NCBI RefSeq assembly: GCF_002079055.1
Contig: NC_047502.1
Location: forward strand, 372,001-436,000
Direction of reading: 5' to 3'
DNA from: Saccharomyces paradoxus
Taxonomy: Eukaryota > Ascomycota > Saccharomycetes > Saccharomycetales > Saccharomycetaceae
Length of the DNA: 64,000 nucleotides
Part shown: piece after piece, positions 10,765 to 20,702 of the stretch
How the letters are laid out: each line of letters starts with the position of its first letter
How positions within the stretch are numbered: position 1 is the first letter of the stretch
Position numbers and translations under genes: made by a program
Notes under the pieces: generated by a model
What the model saw: only the letters and a program-made list of their open reading frames with translations
Databases searched by the model: none
What the model was told of the DNA's origin: nothing

Positions 10765-11176
10765 TTAAATCAGCAGAAGAACAGAGAGCTGATGTGTGTC
10801 AATAATTTAACCTTTAAGTTATTGTTCAAACAAATAATCTTATTCGGAGATGATGATGCCCTGCGAAGTTCAGATGAGCGACCTGTTTCTAGTTTCCTTT
10901 CGGCGTCTGTGACAGTGAAAAAAAGTTCAATTCACAATTAATAAACGGCCAATAACCTAAATAACAAGGAAAGCCTGTGAAATACTCATACAACTGTCCA
11001 ATGGCAAATTTCAGGAAGAGAATTTGAAAACATTACTAATCCTAAATTAAATATACCCATAAATTCTATAAGACTCCGTTAATATACCGTATTATATTAC
11101 AAGTTGATAATATATAAATGCGTTAAATAAAACAAAAATGACCCTGTATACGTGTCATTCCAATGCAAAAATTTGT
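10765..11176. other. SEN54-MOT1 intergenic region
   Basis: This 412-bp AT-rich gap lies between two minus-strand genes and must hold the MOT1 3' untranslated region and the SEN54 promoter. The segment 11040-11130 is especially AT-rich. No RNA gene or clear factor site was recognised. Confidence 0.55.
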
Positions 11177-14100
11177 TTATCGTAAAGTTTTGATGAAGGT
11201 GTCCAAATTATACTCCTCCTCGTATTGAGATGGGTCCCACAGCTCCTTCAATTCGCCAAGAGCCTCTTTGGCCTTACCAGTTAAGCCAGTTTCGTTAGCG
11301 ATATCTTCCATGCCCTTGGCCGTTTGTGAATCGCTATTGTTCTTTTCGTCTTTGTCTTGCGAAGTGACGTTGTCGGGGTCGAAAAGGTCAAGCAACTGGT
11401 GTGTATCCATGGATGCTAATCCACTATTTTGCTGGTTGACAACGGTAGAAGCGATGTTCATTTTGAATTTCTGCAGTCCCATAATTTTTTCTTCAAGCGT
11501 GCCTTTGGTAATAATTCTGTACACGTTAACAACCTTTTTCTGACCAATTCTATGGGCTCTGTCCATTGCTTGTAGATCATTCATTGGATTCCAGTCATGC
11601 TCTACAAAAATAACGGTGTCCGCACCAGTTAAATTCAGGCCCAGTCCTCCGACTTTGGTGGTTAACAATAAGCAATCTATAGAGGGATCTTCGTTAAATT
11701 TTCGGACGACTTTTTGTCTGTCTCTTGGGTCGACGCTTCCATCTAGCCTCATATATGTTACAGAGGGCATATACTTTTTAAACAAGTCATTTTCGACCAT
11801 GTCCAGCATATCTTTTAGTTGACAGAATATTAAGGCCCTGTGTTGTGATATGACGTTTTGTATAGGAAAACTTTGATCTTGGCTTGCTTTTTTGTCAATG
11901 TCTTCTTCACCTATACCACATTCGAAGAGTAATGTTCTTAGTGCGCTCAATTTTGGAGCATTGATGATATCATGTAAATCTAGACCAGTTTGCTTTAAAT
12001 AGTCTTGAACTTGTGCTAATTGCGGATGATTTGGTGAAAGAACCAAAGCTGGATGATTACACAATTTTCTCATGTATTGCAAAGCTTGGAAGATATGTTG
12101 TTTACCATCAGCAATCTCAGGATTTTCAATATCTTTTTCAACCACATTTTTTTGTTTTTTAGCAAAATCCATGTATAGCTGTTTTTGTAAATCACCCAAT
12201 TCACAGTAGTAGTCCTGAATAATTTTAGGGGGTAAGTCAGACAAGACATCTTCCTTCAATCTTCTCAGCATGAAAGGTAGAACTTGTTTATGCAGTGCTT
12301 CCAAAGCTAGCACACCTGCTTCTTGTTCCTTAGATGATGTTTTGCTATTTCTTGACGCGGCAATTGGCTTTGCGAACCTTTCCTGGAACATCTTTTCCGT
12401 TCCTAAAAATCCCGGCATCAAGAAGTCAAACAAAGACCACAACTCCAAGACGTTATTTTGGATGGGAGTTCCAGTTAAAATCAATCTATGATTTGCAGTG
12501 ATTTCTTTAACAGCTTTAGCAAGTTTTGATTGAGAATTTTTGATTATATGTCCTTCGTCTAAAACACAATAGTTATATTCAGTTTTGTTTAGAACCGCGA
12601 GATCATTCCTAGCTACATCATATGATGTTACAATAATATCGGCACCTTCTAACTGTGGTCTCAAACTCGACCTGACAGTTGGGCCACCAGCATAAACAAC
12701 GACCTTTAAAAAGGGAGCATACTGGTCAAATTCGTTTTCCCAATGACCAGTCAAGGATGGGGGACATATTATGAGAGATGGTAAGGCTCTGCTTTCAACA
12801 GAATGCGTTTTTTCGTAATCTTCCTTTCTTAAATATTGGTCACTTGCGATAATGCAGATTGTTTGTAATGTTTTACCTAAACCCATATCGTCACATAATA
12901 TTCCATGCAGATGATACTTGTTTAGGAACGCCAACCAGTTAACACCGTCTTGCTGATATTTTCTCAAAGTCGCTTTGATAGCAATGGGCAATTTGAATGG
13001 TTTAGCTTTAGAAGGATCCATCATTTGCTGAATAAAATCACGCTCCCTCTCTCTGCTAGCCACTAGTTCTTCTGGCAGCCCTTTTGGATCGGCGATACCA
13101 GCTTCTAGAGGAACCAATTTGATGATTGAAGCAAATGTTGTTGTGGCTAGATTTCTCACATCTTCGTTCGAATCACTCATGCGACCCAAAAGTGGAACTA
13201 TCAGGAAAATAACATAAGGCAGAACATCAGTTTCCATGGAAAGCGATAAATGATAAATAAGCTCCGTGGACCCTTGACGATCAGATAGAGAACCAGCGCT
13301 ATTCATTAAAGGCAAGATCTCGCGTATAGTGTAAGCCATTACCTCCACAGAGGAAATTTTAGCCAGATCGGCAAACGTTCTTGCAGCTGAATAACGGAAA
13401 ACAGATAAGCTCGATCTTAAGAATGTTAATAAAACGGGGAAACGGGTGAAAACCTCACCAGAACGTAACGAAGCAGACATAAATGGAAACAAAGCTCTTA
13501 ATACGCCGAAAGAGTCCACTATTTTTTGACCTTGCTCGTTGTCAATTTTACTTGTTTCTACATCTTCATGACTAAATAATGAATCGAATAGAATTAATTT
13601 TAGCTGAGGTAGTTCCTGTAATATGGAAGGCCCAAGAACTTCAAACAGTGTTTTCAATGTAATCAACCCACCTTTCCTTTTTAGTTGAGCCTCTTCTGAC
13701 ATTTTTGCCAGATTGATATCGTCTTGAGCGGCAATTGAATTAGATTCTTTTATTAACGTCAATATTTTTTCTTTATATTCTGCATTTACGGAGAAATCAG
13801 GAACTTCTGAAGTATCTACGCATAAAAATCCGCAAAGATTTTTGACGATCTTACCAGAAACATTAATTTTATCACTTTCTAATAGTTGTTGAATCAAATG
13901 TACGACAGACTCTCCGGCCATCGTTTGCAACTTTTCATTTCTTTCTTCTTTGACGCTATCCATTAGTGACCTGATAATGGGGTTTAACTTTGGAGGGAGA
14001 CCATCAAACAACAAGATAGATGATGCGTAGTTGGCCAGAATACTGCCCGTGCGAAGTTTGGCCGATTCTTTGGCTGAATTGATTGCCATTAGTACACGAT

Positions 14101-16783
14101 GCTTAGAATCTTCTAATGGTTTCTTTGCCAACAACTTGTAAGAGTTGTTCATAGATTTAAACATTTTATCATAGTATTCACCGTACACTTTTTCTGCGGT
14201 TTCTACACCAAATGCGTGTGGGCCAGCTTCTGTTTCACCTTGAACCACAATTGCCACGTTGGGCAGTTTGTACTGAGGTAACATACCTACATCTACAAAT
14301 GTAGCCAGTAAGCTTTGGCATTGAGTCCGTAGGGCTTTTAAACTTGGAACTAGCTCCCTGAAAACAGGAAATTCGTCACGATTTAGTAATTGTTTATTCA
14401 TCACAGGGCTGAATATTTCTGATACAAAGGAAGGTAATTTTTCTCCTTTAGGATGCTTTTGTAACCAAGAGGAACAAAACTGTGAGACAATGATACCTGC
14501 CAGCATACGCGGAGTTGAGAATGGTAGCTCTAAACAACGAACCAAAACGTTTGCAAAGAAGGATTGAAGTGTGGAGTCTTGAAACATTGATAATGTCAAA
14601 GCAAACGCCTTTGCTCCCATTATTCTAGTGTTGAGTATTACGTCCAATCCAAGCAAAGTGATATCTCCAGCAATCATAGGCGCATCTATATTGATGTGTT
14701 CATTGTTTTTTGGTATTGGAATGTCTGAATCCGTTGTGGTTTCAGAAATAGAACGTTTCTTTTCTGGATGTAATTGATAGTGTTGGGAAGGTTTCAAAAT
14801 GTATTGTGATTCCATGGCATAATTTTTTCCCTTTTCCCCTACTGGAGTATTTAGGAGATGTAGTATTGGCTGTAAATGTTTACTGAAAACATGATCTAAA
14901 GTTTTTTCGGTATGCTTGACTTTATAGTGCTCTAATAACGCGGCATAAACATTGAACGACAGCTGTAGTAGTTCCGGGTTTTGCTCCAGTATAATATTCT
15001 GAAAAACTAGACGGAATACTTTGCCATTTAACCAATTTTTGGTGGAGTCATCTTTTATTGATAAAAATGCAATTAGTAGATTCAAAACGGCTTTCCTTAC
15101 TGAAGATATTGAATGGCGTAAAAAGGGGTACAATTTCGGTACCAACGACTTGAATGACCACTCTGAAGGATGTTCCAGAGCTTTATTCTTCAAAATGTCT
15201 AGCACTTCTTGATGGTCGCACAGCTTTGCCAACAGATCCATGATAGAACCTACGCTTGAAGATATATCATCATCTAAACGGGCCAGTAATGACCATATCG
15301 TGGTTACCAGGATCTCAATGGTAGAGCTGTTTAGTTTCACAAACTCGCCAGTTATTGGGGTTAAAATTGAGGCTGCTACGCTTTGAACGTCATCATCGCT
15401 TTGATTTAAACCATATAGTACTATTCGGACAACGTTTTCTAAAAGGCCATGGGAAAACAAGAAGTCAGTTTTTATGCTAACAAAGTAACGAATCCCTAAA
15501 AGCCCCCCGTGCGTAGCTTCCCATATTTTGTTTGGCAGGCCTGTCTGCAGTGGGTCTTGTAAAACCAATTGTTCTAAACAATTAAAGATTTTTATTGATA
15601 AGGTGCTGTCCAGGTGAATTAATAACGCAGCTAGAGTTTGAGCAACTGACTCTCGTACGGGAGCCACAACTGTATCATAAACATAATCACCAAATCTATC
15701 TAATGCAAATACTGTAAGTAGACGCGATGCCAAGTCTTCTAAACTTTTAGAATTTCTTAGGTTGTTTTCCTCTCTGGTTTTCCCCTTAACCCTGCTAACC
15801 CCGTGGGCATGTTTTTTTACCAACTCTCGAAGACCTAATGCAGCCCCATGCCTTATTTCCCAATTTTCGCTCATAAGGTTATCTAAAAGTAGTTCATAAA
15901 TGCCTTGAAATTGCCAAACTAGACCAGCAACAATTTCATGTTGTTCCAATAAGGGCCTTACTGTGGATTCTATCATCAATTTGCTTTCATCGGCTTGTTC
16001 AGTGATCTCTAACTTGGGATTTAGTTGATTACTGGCGGGAGAGGTGGCTAAAGACGCAGCAGTAGAGTTGGTCATGTTTTTTTCATTTAGTAAAGTCTTG
16101 GAAACTGAACTTTCCGTTATATCCACAGGATGTTTGGGAGTATTCTTGGCACTCATTTTCTTTTTTCGCCTTGCCATAGCAAGCATTCTTGCCGATTTCT
16201 TATTAGCATTACTCTTATTTTCATTCGCCTTATCGGACGCATTAAGCATAGGTGTTTCTTGCTTTATATCGTCAGTTTTGGCTTGTTTCCTTATATTATC
16301 GTCTGCTCTGCCAAGAACATTGTAATCATTCATACTCGATGCCAGGAGCACTTTGCCCGACTTTAGAATCTCGTTCAATTTCCAATCAGACAAGCAATTA
16401 AGATGCTGATCCTCTTGTAGAAGATTCAACCGATCGTTCTGAGTAGCCTCCTCCAATTTTATTTCCATTTCATGTTCCAACTTCACCTGAGCGTTATTTA
16501 AAGGAGAGCCTTCATTTGCACCACCTATCAAATCATATTCATTCGGGTCCCAAGAAGGAGCATGAGTAACTATGCCACCTACCGCTCTTGCCGCAGTAAC
16601 ACGCGTTTCCCATTTCTTGACTAGTAAAAATGGATAAACTCTGGACAACAATGAAAGAATGTCTTCGGGGTGCTGTTTGGCCAAGTCACCCATTTGATCG
16701 GCGGCCATATTCCGGACTACTTGGGTGGAACCGGTCTCTATTAATATTACCTGCCGATCCAGCCTCGAAACTCGTGACGTCAT
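11177..16783 (-). CDS. MOT1: TBP-removing Swi2/Snf2 ATPase Mot1
   Basis: Mot1 is an essential Swi2/Snf2-family ATPase that clamps TATA-binding protein through an N-terminal HEAT-repeat array and strips it from DNA using ATP, redistributing TBP genome-wide. The 1868-residue product is one residue longer than the S. cerevisiae protein. HEAT repeats and insertions occupy about residues 1-1270, including a basic Lys/Arg-rich stretch (RMLAMARRKKKMSAK). The ATPase core has Walker A DMGLGKT near residue 1297, the DEGH box near 1407, LTGTPIQNN, and the C-terminal RecA lobe with LNLTGADTVIFVEHDWNP and QAMDRAHRIGQ. All key helicase motifs are present. It is very highly conserved relative to its neighbours. 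It is divergent from RPS9A across about 870 bp. Confidence 0.98.
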   Translation of the reverse strand: MTSRVSRLDRQVILIETGSTQVVRNMAADQMGDLAKQHPEDILSLLSRVYPFLLVKKWETRVTAARAVGGIVTHAPSWDPNEYDLIGGANEGSPLNNAQVKLEHEMEIKLEEATQNDRLNLLQEDQHLNCLSDWKLNEILKSGKVLLASSMNDYNVLGRADDNIRKQAKTDDIKQETPMLNASDKANENKSNANKKSARMLAMARRKKKMSAKNTPKHPVDITESSVSKTLLNEKNMTNSTAASLATSPASNQLNPKLEITEQADESKLMIESTVRPLLEQHEIVAGLVWQFQGIYELLLDNLMSENWEIRHGAALGLRELVKKHAHGVSRVKGKTREENNLRNSKSLEDLASRLLTVFALDRFGDYVYDTVVAPVRESVAQTLAALLIHLDSTLSIKIFNCLEQLVLQDPLQTGLPNKIWEATHGGLLGIRYFVSIKTDFLFSHGLLENVVRIVLYGLNQSDDDVQSVAASILTPITGEFVKLNSSTIEILVTTIWSLLARLDDDISSSVGSIMDLLAKLCDHQEVLDILKNKALEHPSEWSFKSLVPKLYPFLRHSISSVRKAVLNLLIAFLSIKDDSTKNWLNGKVFRLVFQNIILEQNPELLQLSFNVYAALLEHYKVKHTEKTLDHVFSKHLQPILHLLNTPVGEKGKNYAMESQYILKPSQHYQLHPEKKRSISETTTDSDIPIPKNNEHINIDAPMIAGDITLLGLDVILNTRIMGAKAFALTLSMFQDSTLQSFFANVLVRCLELPFSTPRMLAGIIVSQFCSSWLQKHPKGEKLPSFVSEIFSPVMNKQLLNRDEFPVFRELVPSLKALRTQCQSLLATFVDVGMLPQYKLPNVAIVVQGETEAGPHAFGVETAEKVYGEYYDKMFKSMNNSYKLLAKKPLEDSKHRVLMAINSAKESAKLRTGSILANYASSILLFDGLPPKLNPIIRSLMDSVKEERNEKLQTMAGESVVHLIQQLLESDKINVSGKIVKNLCGFLCVDTSEVPDFSVNAEYKEKILTLIKESNSIAAQDDINLAKMSEEAQLKRKGGLITLKTLFEVLGPSILQELPQLKLILFDSLFSHEDVETSKIDNEQGQKIVDSFGVLRALFPFMSASLRSGEVFTRFPVLLTFLRSSLSVFRYSAARTFADLAKISSVEVMAYTIREILPLMNSAGSLSDRQGSTELIYHLSLSMETDVLPYVIFLIVPLLGRMSDSNEDVRNLATTTFASIIKLVPLEAGIADPKGLPEELVASRERERDFIQQMMDPSKAKPFKLPIAIKATLRKYQQDGVNWLAFLNKYHLHGILCDDMGLGKTLQTICIIASDQYLRKEDYEKTHSVESRALPSLIICPPSLTGHWENEFDQYAPFLKVVVYAGGPTVRSSLRPQLEGADIIVTSYDVARNDLAVLNKTEYNYCVLDEGHIIKNSQSKLAKAVKEITANHRLILTGTPIQNNVLELWSLFDFLMPGFLGTEKMFQERFAKPIAASRNSKTSSKEQEAGVLALEALHKQVLPFMLRRLKEDVLSDLPPKIIQDYYCELGDLQKQLYMDFAKKQKNVVEKDIENPEIADGKQHIFQALQYMRKLCNHPALVLSPNHPQLAQVQDYLKQTGLDLHDIINAPKLSALRTLLFECGIGEEDIDKKASQDQSFPIQNVISQHRALIFCQLKDMLDMVENDLFKKYMPSVTYMRLDGSVDPRDRQKVVRKFNEDPSIDCLLLTTKVGGLGLNLTGADTVIFVEHDWNPMNDLQAMDRAHRIGQKKVVNVYRIITKGTLEEKIMGLQKFKMNIASTVVNQQNSGLASMDTHQLLDLFDPDNVTSQDKDEKNNSDSQTAKGMEDIANETGLTGKAKEALGELKELWDPSQYEEEYNLDTFIKTLR

Positions 16784-17653
16784 TTGAGGTGCTGTGTGTA
16801 ATTTGGTACTTTCTGTTCGTTGATATTGGAAATACGATTGTTTCTTATATTTTATGTTCTGAAGGGCTCTAAAAGCAAATCAAAATAACCGCCGAACTAT
16901 GTGTTCAGAGCTTTAATAGTAGAATAGTGGTTATTTTCTAGGCCGCAATAGAAAAGGGCGCGCAAACCGCTGAGGGAACGGAATTGGTGGAAATCATAAG
17001 CTTTTATATCAAGTGCACCGGCCGGCGAGTGGGACGTGTTTTTTTACTTTTGGGTTTTTGCGATGAGGCGGTAGACGCGTTGTCTTTGCGCCTGGGGCCC
17101 GCCGCCCAATGTGCGGGTAGCGTGCCCTGCAGTGCTGCAATCGCGCACTTGCCTTATAACGTCAATTATTGATCAAGGCCACATGCAAAATAAGAAAGGG
17201 GCGACTTGATATTTGTGGGTAATTGTACGCTCAAAAGAGGTGGCTACGGTTACAGGCTTAAACTTTTCCAGCCCATAGCTATCAACAAGCCTGTATATAT
17301 AGGAGTCAGAAAAAGATCAGTCAATTCAGCACTAAAAACATGAAGGGATGGTTGCATTCTTCAAATACCAGGTGAAATGTGTCTTGCCTACACCGTCTAA
17401 AAATGTCCTGCTTCACCCATACATCACATTTTTTTGAATTTTTTTTTTCTATTTTTTTTTTGTTTTTTTTTTTTTTCATTTCGTTTTCCTGATCGGACGC
17501 GATAGCAAATTTTTCATCGTGAGATTATTCTTAAAAAGGCCAGTTCGTTTTCAATTGCAGTAAAAACCTATTTTATGTTATGTGAATACTTTCTTTTAAA
17601 TAAGGAAAACAAAAACAAATCAACACGATAATAGAAACACAAAAGTATCCAAC
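16784..17653. promoter_or_regulatory. MOT1-RPS9A divergent promoter region
   Basis: This 870-bp region sits between divergent MOT1 and RPS9A. The MOT1-proximal half contains an unusually GC-rich patch (about 16950-17150) with CCGGCCGG and GGGGCCCGCCGCCC. The RPS9A-proximal half has the layout of a ribosomal-protein promoter: a Rap1-type motif at 17414-17424 followed by long T tracts (about 17428-17476), then an A-rich leader before the ATG. A short open frame on the plus strand at 16984-17172 looks like chance. Confidence 0.7.
17414..17424 (+). promoter_or_regulatory. Rap1 site of RPS9A
   Basis: CACCCATACAT matches the core of the Rap1 consensus (ACACCCRYACAYM) and lies about 230 bp before the RPS9A start, directly upstream of T-rich tracts. 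This is the standard arrangement in yeast ribosomal-protein promoters, where Rap1 recruits Fhl1/Ifh1. Binding itself is inferred. Confidence 0.75.
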
Positions 17654-18738
17654 ATGCCAAGTACGTTGTTAATCTTTTCCTTTTAAGAGGAAAATAATTT
17701 TTTACAAAGAAGTCATACTTGCTATGATTTTGAGGATCGGGTCCTCATAAATATTTTCAAGAGCCTTTGTTGTACTTTTCTTTTCTATTCATTCAATAAT
17801 GAACGGTTCTTCATATAATACTTTTCTTTCGGAAATAAACCTTTGCACTGAACTCCCGACACTTCAGGTAAAGCATTCCGAAATCATTCAGCATTAGAGG
17901 ACGGACATCTCTCCGTTTCCGATTATGTCTATTGTTGGTGATGAAAGTATTCAGGCTTAATACAAAGTGTATTAGGTCTGAGAAGTCATTCGTGAATTAA
18001 GCATGTTCCGTGGCGATCTGCGCGATGCTTTGGAAGATGAAAAGATGAAAATCCTCGACAATCGCTTTAATAATATTTATGTACTGATCTTGATCCTCGC
18101 TTTTTGTTCGAAAAAAGAGAGCGCTCACTAACAAACGATTGTAATTATCTTGTAAAACAGGAGCCCCAAGAACATATTCTAAGACTTACTCTACACCAAA
18201 GAGACCTTACGAATCTTCTCGTTTGGACGCTGAATTGAAATTAGCTGGTGAATTCGGTTTGAAGAACAAGAAAGAAATTTACAGAATTTCTTTCCAATTA
18301 TCTAAGATCCGTCGTGCTGCCAGAGATTTGTTGACTAGAGACGAAAAGGACCCAAAGAGATTATTCGAAGGTAATGCTTTGATTAGAAGACTGGTTAGAG
18401 TCGGTGTTTTGTCCGAAGACAAGAAGAAGTTGGATTATGTTTTAGCCTTGAAGGTCGAAGATTTCTTGGAAAGAAGATTGCAAACTCAAGTCTACAAGTT
18501 GGGTTTGGCCAAGTCTGTCCACCACGCAAGAGTTTTGATCACCCAAAGACACATTGCTGTTGGTAAGCAAATCGTCAACATCCCATCTTTCATGGTTAGA
18601 TTGGACTCTGAAAAGCACATTGACTTCGCTCCAACTTCTCCATTCGGTGGTGCTAGACCAGGTAGAGTTGCTAGAAGAAACGCTGCTAGAAAGGCTGAAG
18701 CTTCCGGTGAAGCTACTGAAGAAGCTGATGAAGAGTAA
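17654..18738 (+). CDS. RPS9A: Ribosomal protein uS4 (Rps9A), spliced
   Basis: This is small-subunit protein uS4, involved in early 40S assembly and decoding fidelity. The gene has two exons: 17654-17660 (ATGCCAA) and 18161-18738, joined to encode 194 residues starting [20 protein letters not shown]. The S4 RNA-binding domain covers about residues 107-170. The S. cerevisiae protein is 197 residues as I recall; this one has a shorter acidic C-terminal tail (ending EATEEADEE). Strong codon bias (AGA, TTG, GGT, GTC) marks a highly expressed gene. A near-identical paralog (RPS9B) exists elsewhere in the genus. The start and splice sites are chosen because they restore the known N-terminus exactly. 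Confidence 0.96.
17661..18160 (+). other. RPS9A: RPS9A intron
   Basis: The 500-nt intron starts GTACGT and ends ACAG at 18160. The only branch-site-like element near the 3' end is CACTAAC at 18126-18132, with the branch A 29 nt before the 3' splice site. Both the 5' site and the first branch-site base depart from the yeast consensus (GTATGT, TACTAAC). Two short hairpins lie inside it, at 17731-17747 and 17901-17916. In S. cerevisiae, Rps9 protein represses splicing of its own introns through intron structure, so autoregulation is plausible here. Confidence 0.93.
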
Positions 18739-19335
18739 TTATGCTGATTTTTTTATTTCTTGATCACGTGTGTTAAAATCACAATACTGGCATCCGATAG
18801 GGAGTTTATACTCATAGTAACTGTCGATTTTGTAAAATAGGACGAAGAACTTTTAATATACAAGCATTTCATAATAAGTAGAAAACGGAAAATAATAACA
18901 TAAGAAAACAAATGCAAAAAATTGGTTGAATGCCTCTTTGTGACTAGGAGATGAGGTGACACATTATGCCCCAAATTATCGAGATAGTCGAAAGATAGCT
19001 CAGATGCATTTGATTGTACACTAGTAGTAATACTTTTTTTTCAAATCATTGAATGAAGTTTAACATCCGTACCTTTTTACCTCCAAACATTTCTCTTACT
19101 TTATCCTTTGAAAAACCAACAAGAGATTGTGCACGCCCGCAATCTACGCGTTAGTTTGAGCGCGCAATATCTGGATGAGTGAGGTAAGATCCATCCATAC
19201 CTTAGCAGTTACGGTAGTAAGTAAGATCGACAATATTGAGTTAGAGACAAGAGGATTGATATATACGAAAGATTGATAACTCAAAGGAAGGTTTCGAAGC
19301 AAAGAAACTGAGACAGTCAAGGACATCAAGCAAAA
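18739..19335. promoter_or_regulatory. RPS9A-RPL21B intergenic region with RPL21B promoter
   Basis: This 597-bp gap carries the RPS9A 3' end and the RPL21B promoter. A Rap1-like ACATCCGTACC lies at 19063-19073, about 265 bp before the RPL21B start, next to a T-run (about 19034-19041). A CACGTG E-box at about 18766-18771 is closer to the RPS9A terminator and may be chance. The S. cerevisiae dubious ORF YPL080C maps here, but no convincing gene is seen. Confidence 0.55.
19063..19073 (+). promoter_or_regulatory. Rap1-like site of RPL21B
   Basis: ACATCCGTACC fits the Rap1 consensus core (ACAYCCRTACAY) except at its last bases. Its position and the adjacent T-rich DNA suit a ribosomal-protein promoter. 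Occupancy is inferred. Confidence 0.5.
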
Positions 19336-20240
19336 ATGGGTAAATCGTATGTCGATATAGCTTTAAAACGAACATATAACAGTTGAAACATATCAATTAA
19401 ATCATTATACATCCCCAGCGAACACATAAGCACAATCGAGAATATTATCGATTTTGATAATGTCGTACTTCCAAACTGAACGAAAATGAGCGCACTTTTT
19501 CAAGAAACGCGGTGCAAAACATTGTTAATAAAAATGGGTTTTATTAGAATGATTAATGTTTGCGATATATTCACCTGAGGAGTATAAACAGAGCAAAGCC
19601 AATGGCAGTGATATGTTAGCAGGAAGATACTCGTATGAATTAGATTTTTTTTTTTGCTTTTGATATATGTTTGTTTGCCAGAACCAATACAATAATGTTT
19701 ACTAACTGGAATTTAAATGTACAATTATTCTCCTGGATGATTGATCTATTAAAAAAATTACTAAACAGACATGGTTACAGATCTCGTACACGTTACATGT
19801 TCCAACGTGACTTCAGAAAGCATGGTGCCGTTCATATGTCCACCTACTTGAAGATCTACAAGGTTGGTGACATTGTCGACATCAAAGCCAATGGTTCTAT
19901 CCAAAAGGGTATGCCACACAAGTTCTACCAAGGTAAGACTGGTGTTGTCTACAACGTTACTAAGTCTTCTGTTGGTGTTATCATCAACAAAATGGTCGGT
20001 AACAGATACTTGGAAAAGAGATTGAACTTGAGAGTTGAACACATCAAGCACTCTAAGTGTAGACAAGAATTTTTGGAAAGAGTTAAGGCCAATGCTGCTA
20101 AGCGTGCTGAAGCCAAGGCCCAAGGTGTTGCTGTCCAATTGAAGAGACAACCAGCTCAACCAAGAGAATCCCGTATTGTCTCTACTGAAGGTAACGTTCC
20201 TCAAACCTTAGCTCCAGTTCCATATGAAACCTTCATTTAA
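19336..20240 (+). CDS. RPL21B: Ribosomal protein eL21 (Rpl21B), spliced
   Basis: This is 60S subunit protein eL21. Exon 1 is 19336-19346 (ATGGGTAAATC) and exon 2 is 19769-20240. Joined, they give 160 residues starting [20 protein letters not shown], the full expected length. Conserved blocks include [22 protein letters not shown] and [15 protein letters not shown]; the C-terminus is [10 protein letters not shown]. Codon use is strongly biased, as in RPS9A. The open frame running back to about 19671 is intron read-through and not coding. The paralog RPL21A is expected elsewhere. Confidence 0.97.
19347..19768 (+). other. RPL21B: RPL21B intron
   Basis: The 422-nt intron has the consensus 5' site GTATGT, a perfect branch site TACTAAC at 19700-19706 (branch A about 64 nt from the end) and 3' site ACAG. 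A T-run (about 19646-19655) lies upstream of the branch site. No snoRNA boxes were recognised inside. Confidence 0.96.
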
Positions 20241-20702
20241 TCTACCGCACCTGGTATATTTATTGAAGCTATCACATTCCTTTATATTGTATCCTTTACA
20301 TAAGAATTGCGTATAGATAGATACTATAACAATTTACATGATATTATTTGATTAAGATACATTATCATCTTTTACACCGATGTATGGATATGTCCGCCAA
20401 TATATGGATTTGGTTTTCGCCAAGAGTACTGTAGAAAAGGATATATGTAGCATCGTACGCACGTATTAAATCTACTACTTAAAAAATGTGTTAAGGATAA
20501 AGTGGATCTAAGAATATTTGTAGTATTTAAAACATCAATGTCTGTACAAGAAGATATATATAACCTGAGCACCCTTTTCTAGGTAATGCAATTCATCGTT
20601 ATCAAACCGATCTCATAAGACGCCATTTTTTAATTTTTTGCCTTTCCGTATTGTTTTTCTTTTCTTTCTTTTTTTTTGTTCTTGTTGCAGCTACTGTTGT
20701 GA
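20241..20702. other. RPL21B-ATP4 convergent intergenic region
   Basis: This 462-bp region lies between convergent genes. It contains AT-rich 3'-end signals for RPL21B (TATATA-rich near 20280-20300) and, on the minus strand, an A-rich ATP4 3' untranslated region (T-runs at about 20640-20680 on the plus strand). No gene is seen. Confidence 0.6.

Noticed and set aside
18753-18974. Minus-strand ORF after RPS9A (position of S. cerevisiae YPL080C)
   Set aside because: Short, without recognisable domain, lies in the 3' UTR and promoter region, and the S. cerevisiae counterpart is regarded as dubious.
19671-19768. Apparent 32-residue N-terminal extension of Rpl21B
   Set aside because: It is intron sequence containing the perfect branch site TACTAAC. 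The spliced form restores the exact known N-terminus.
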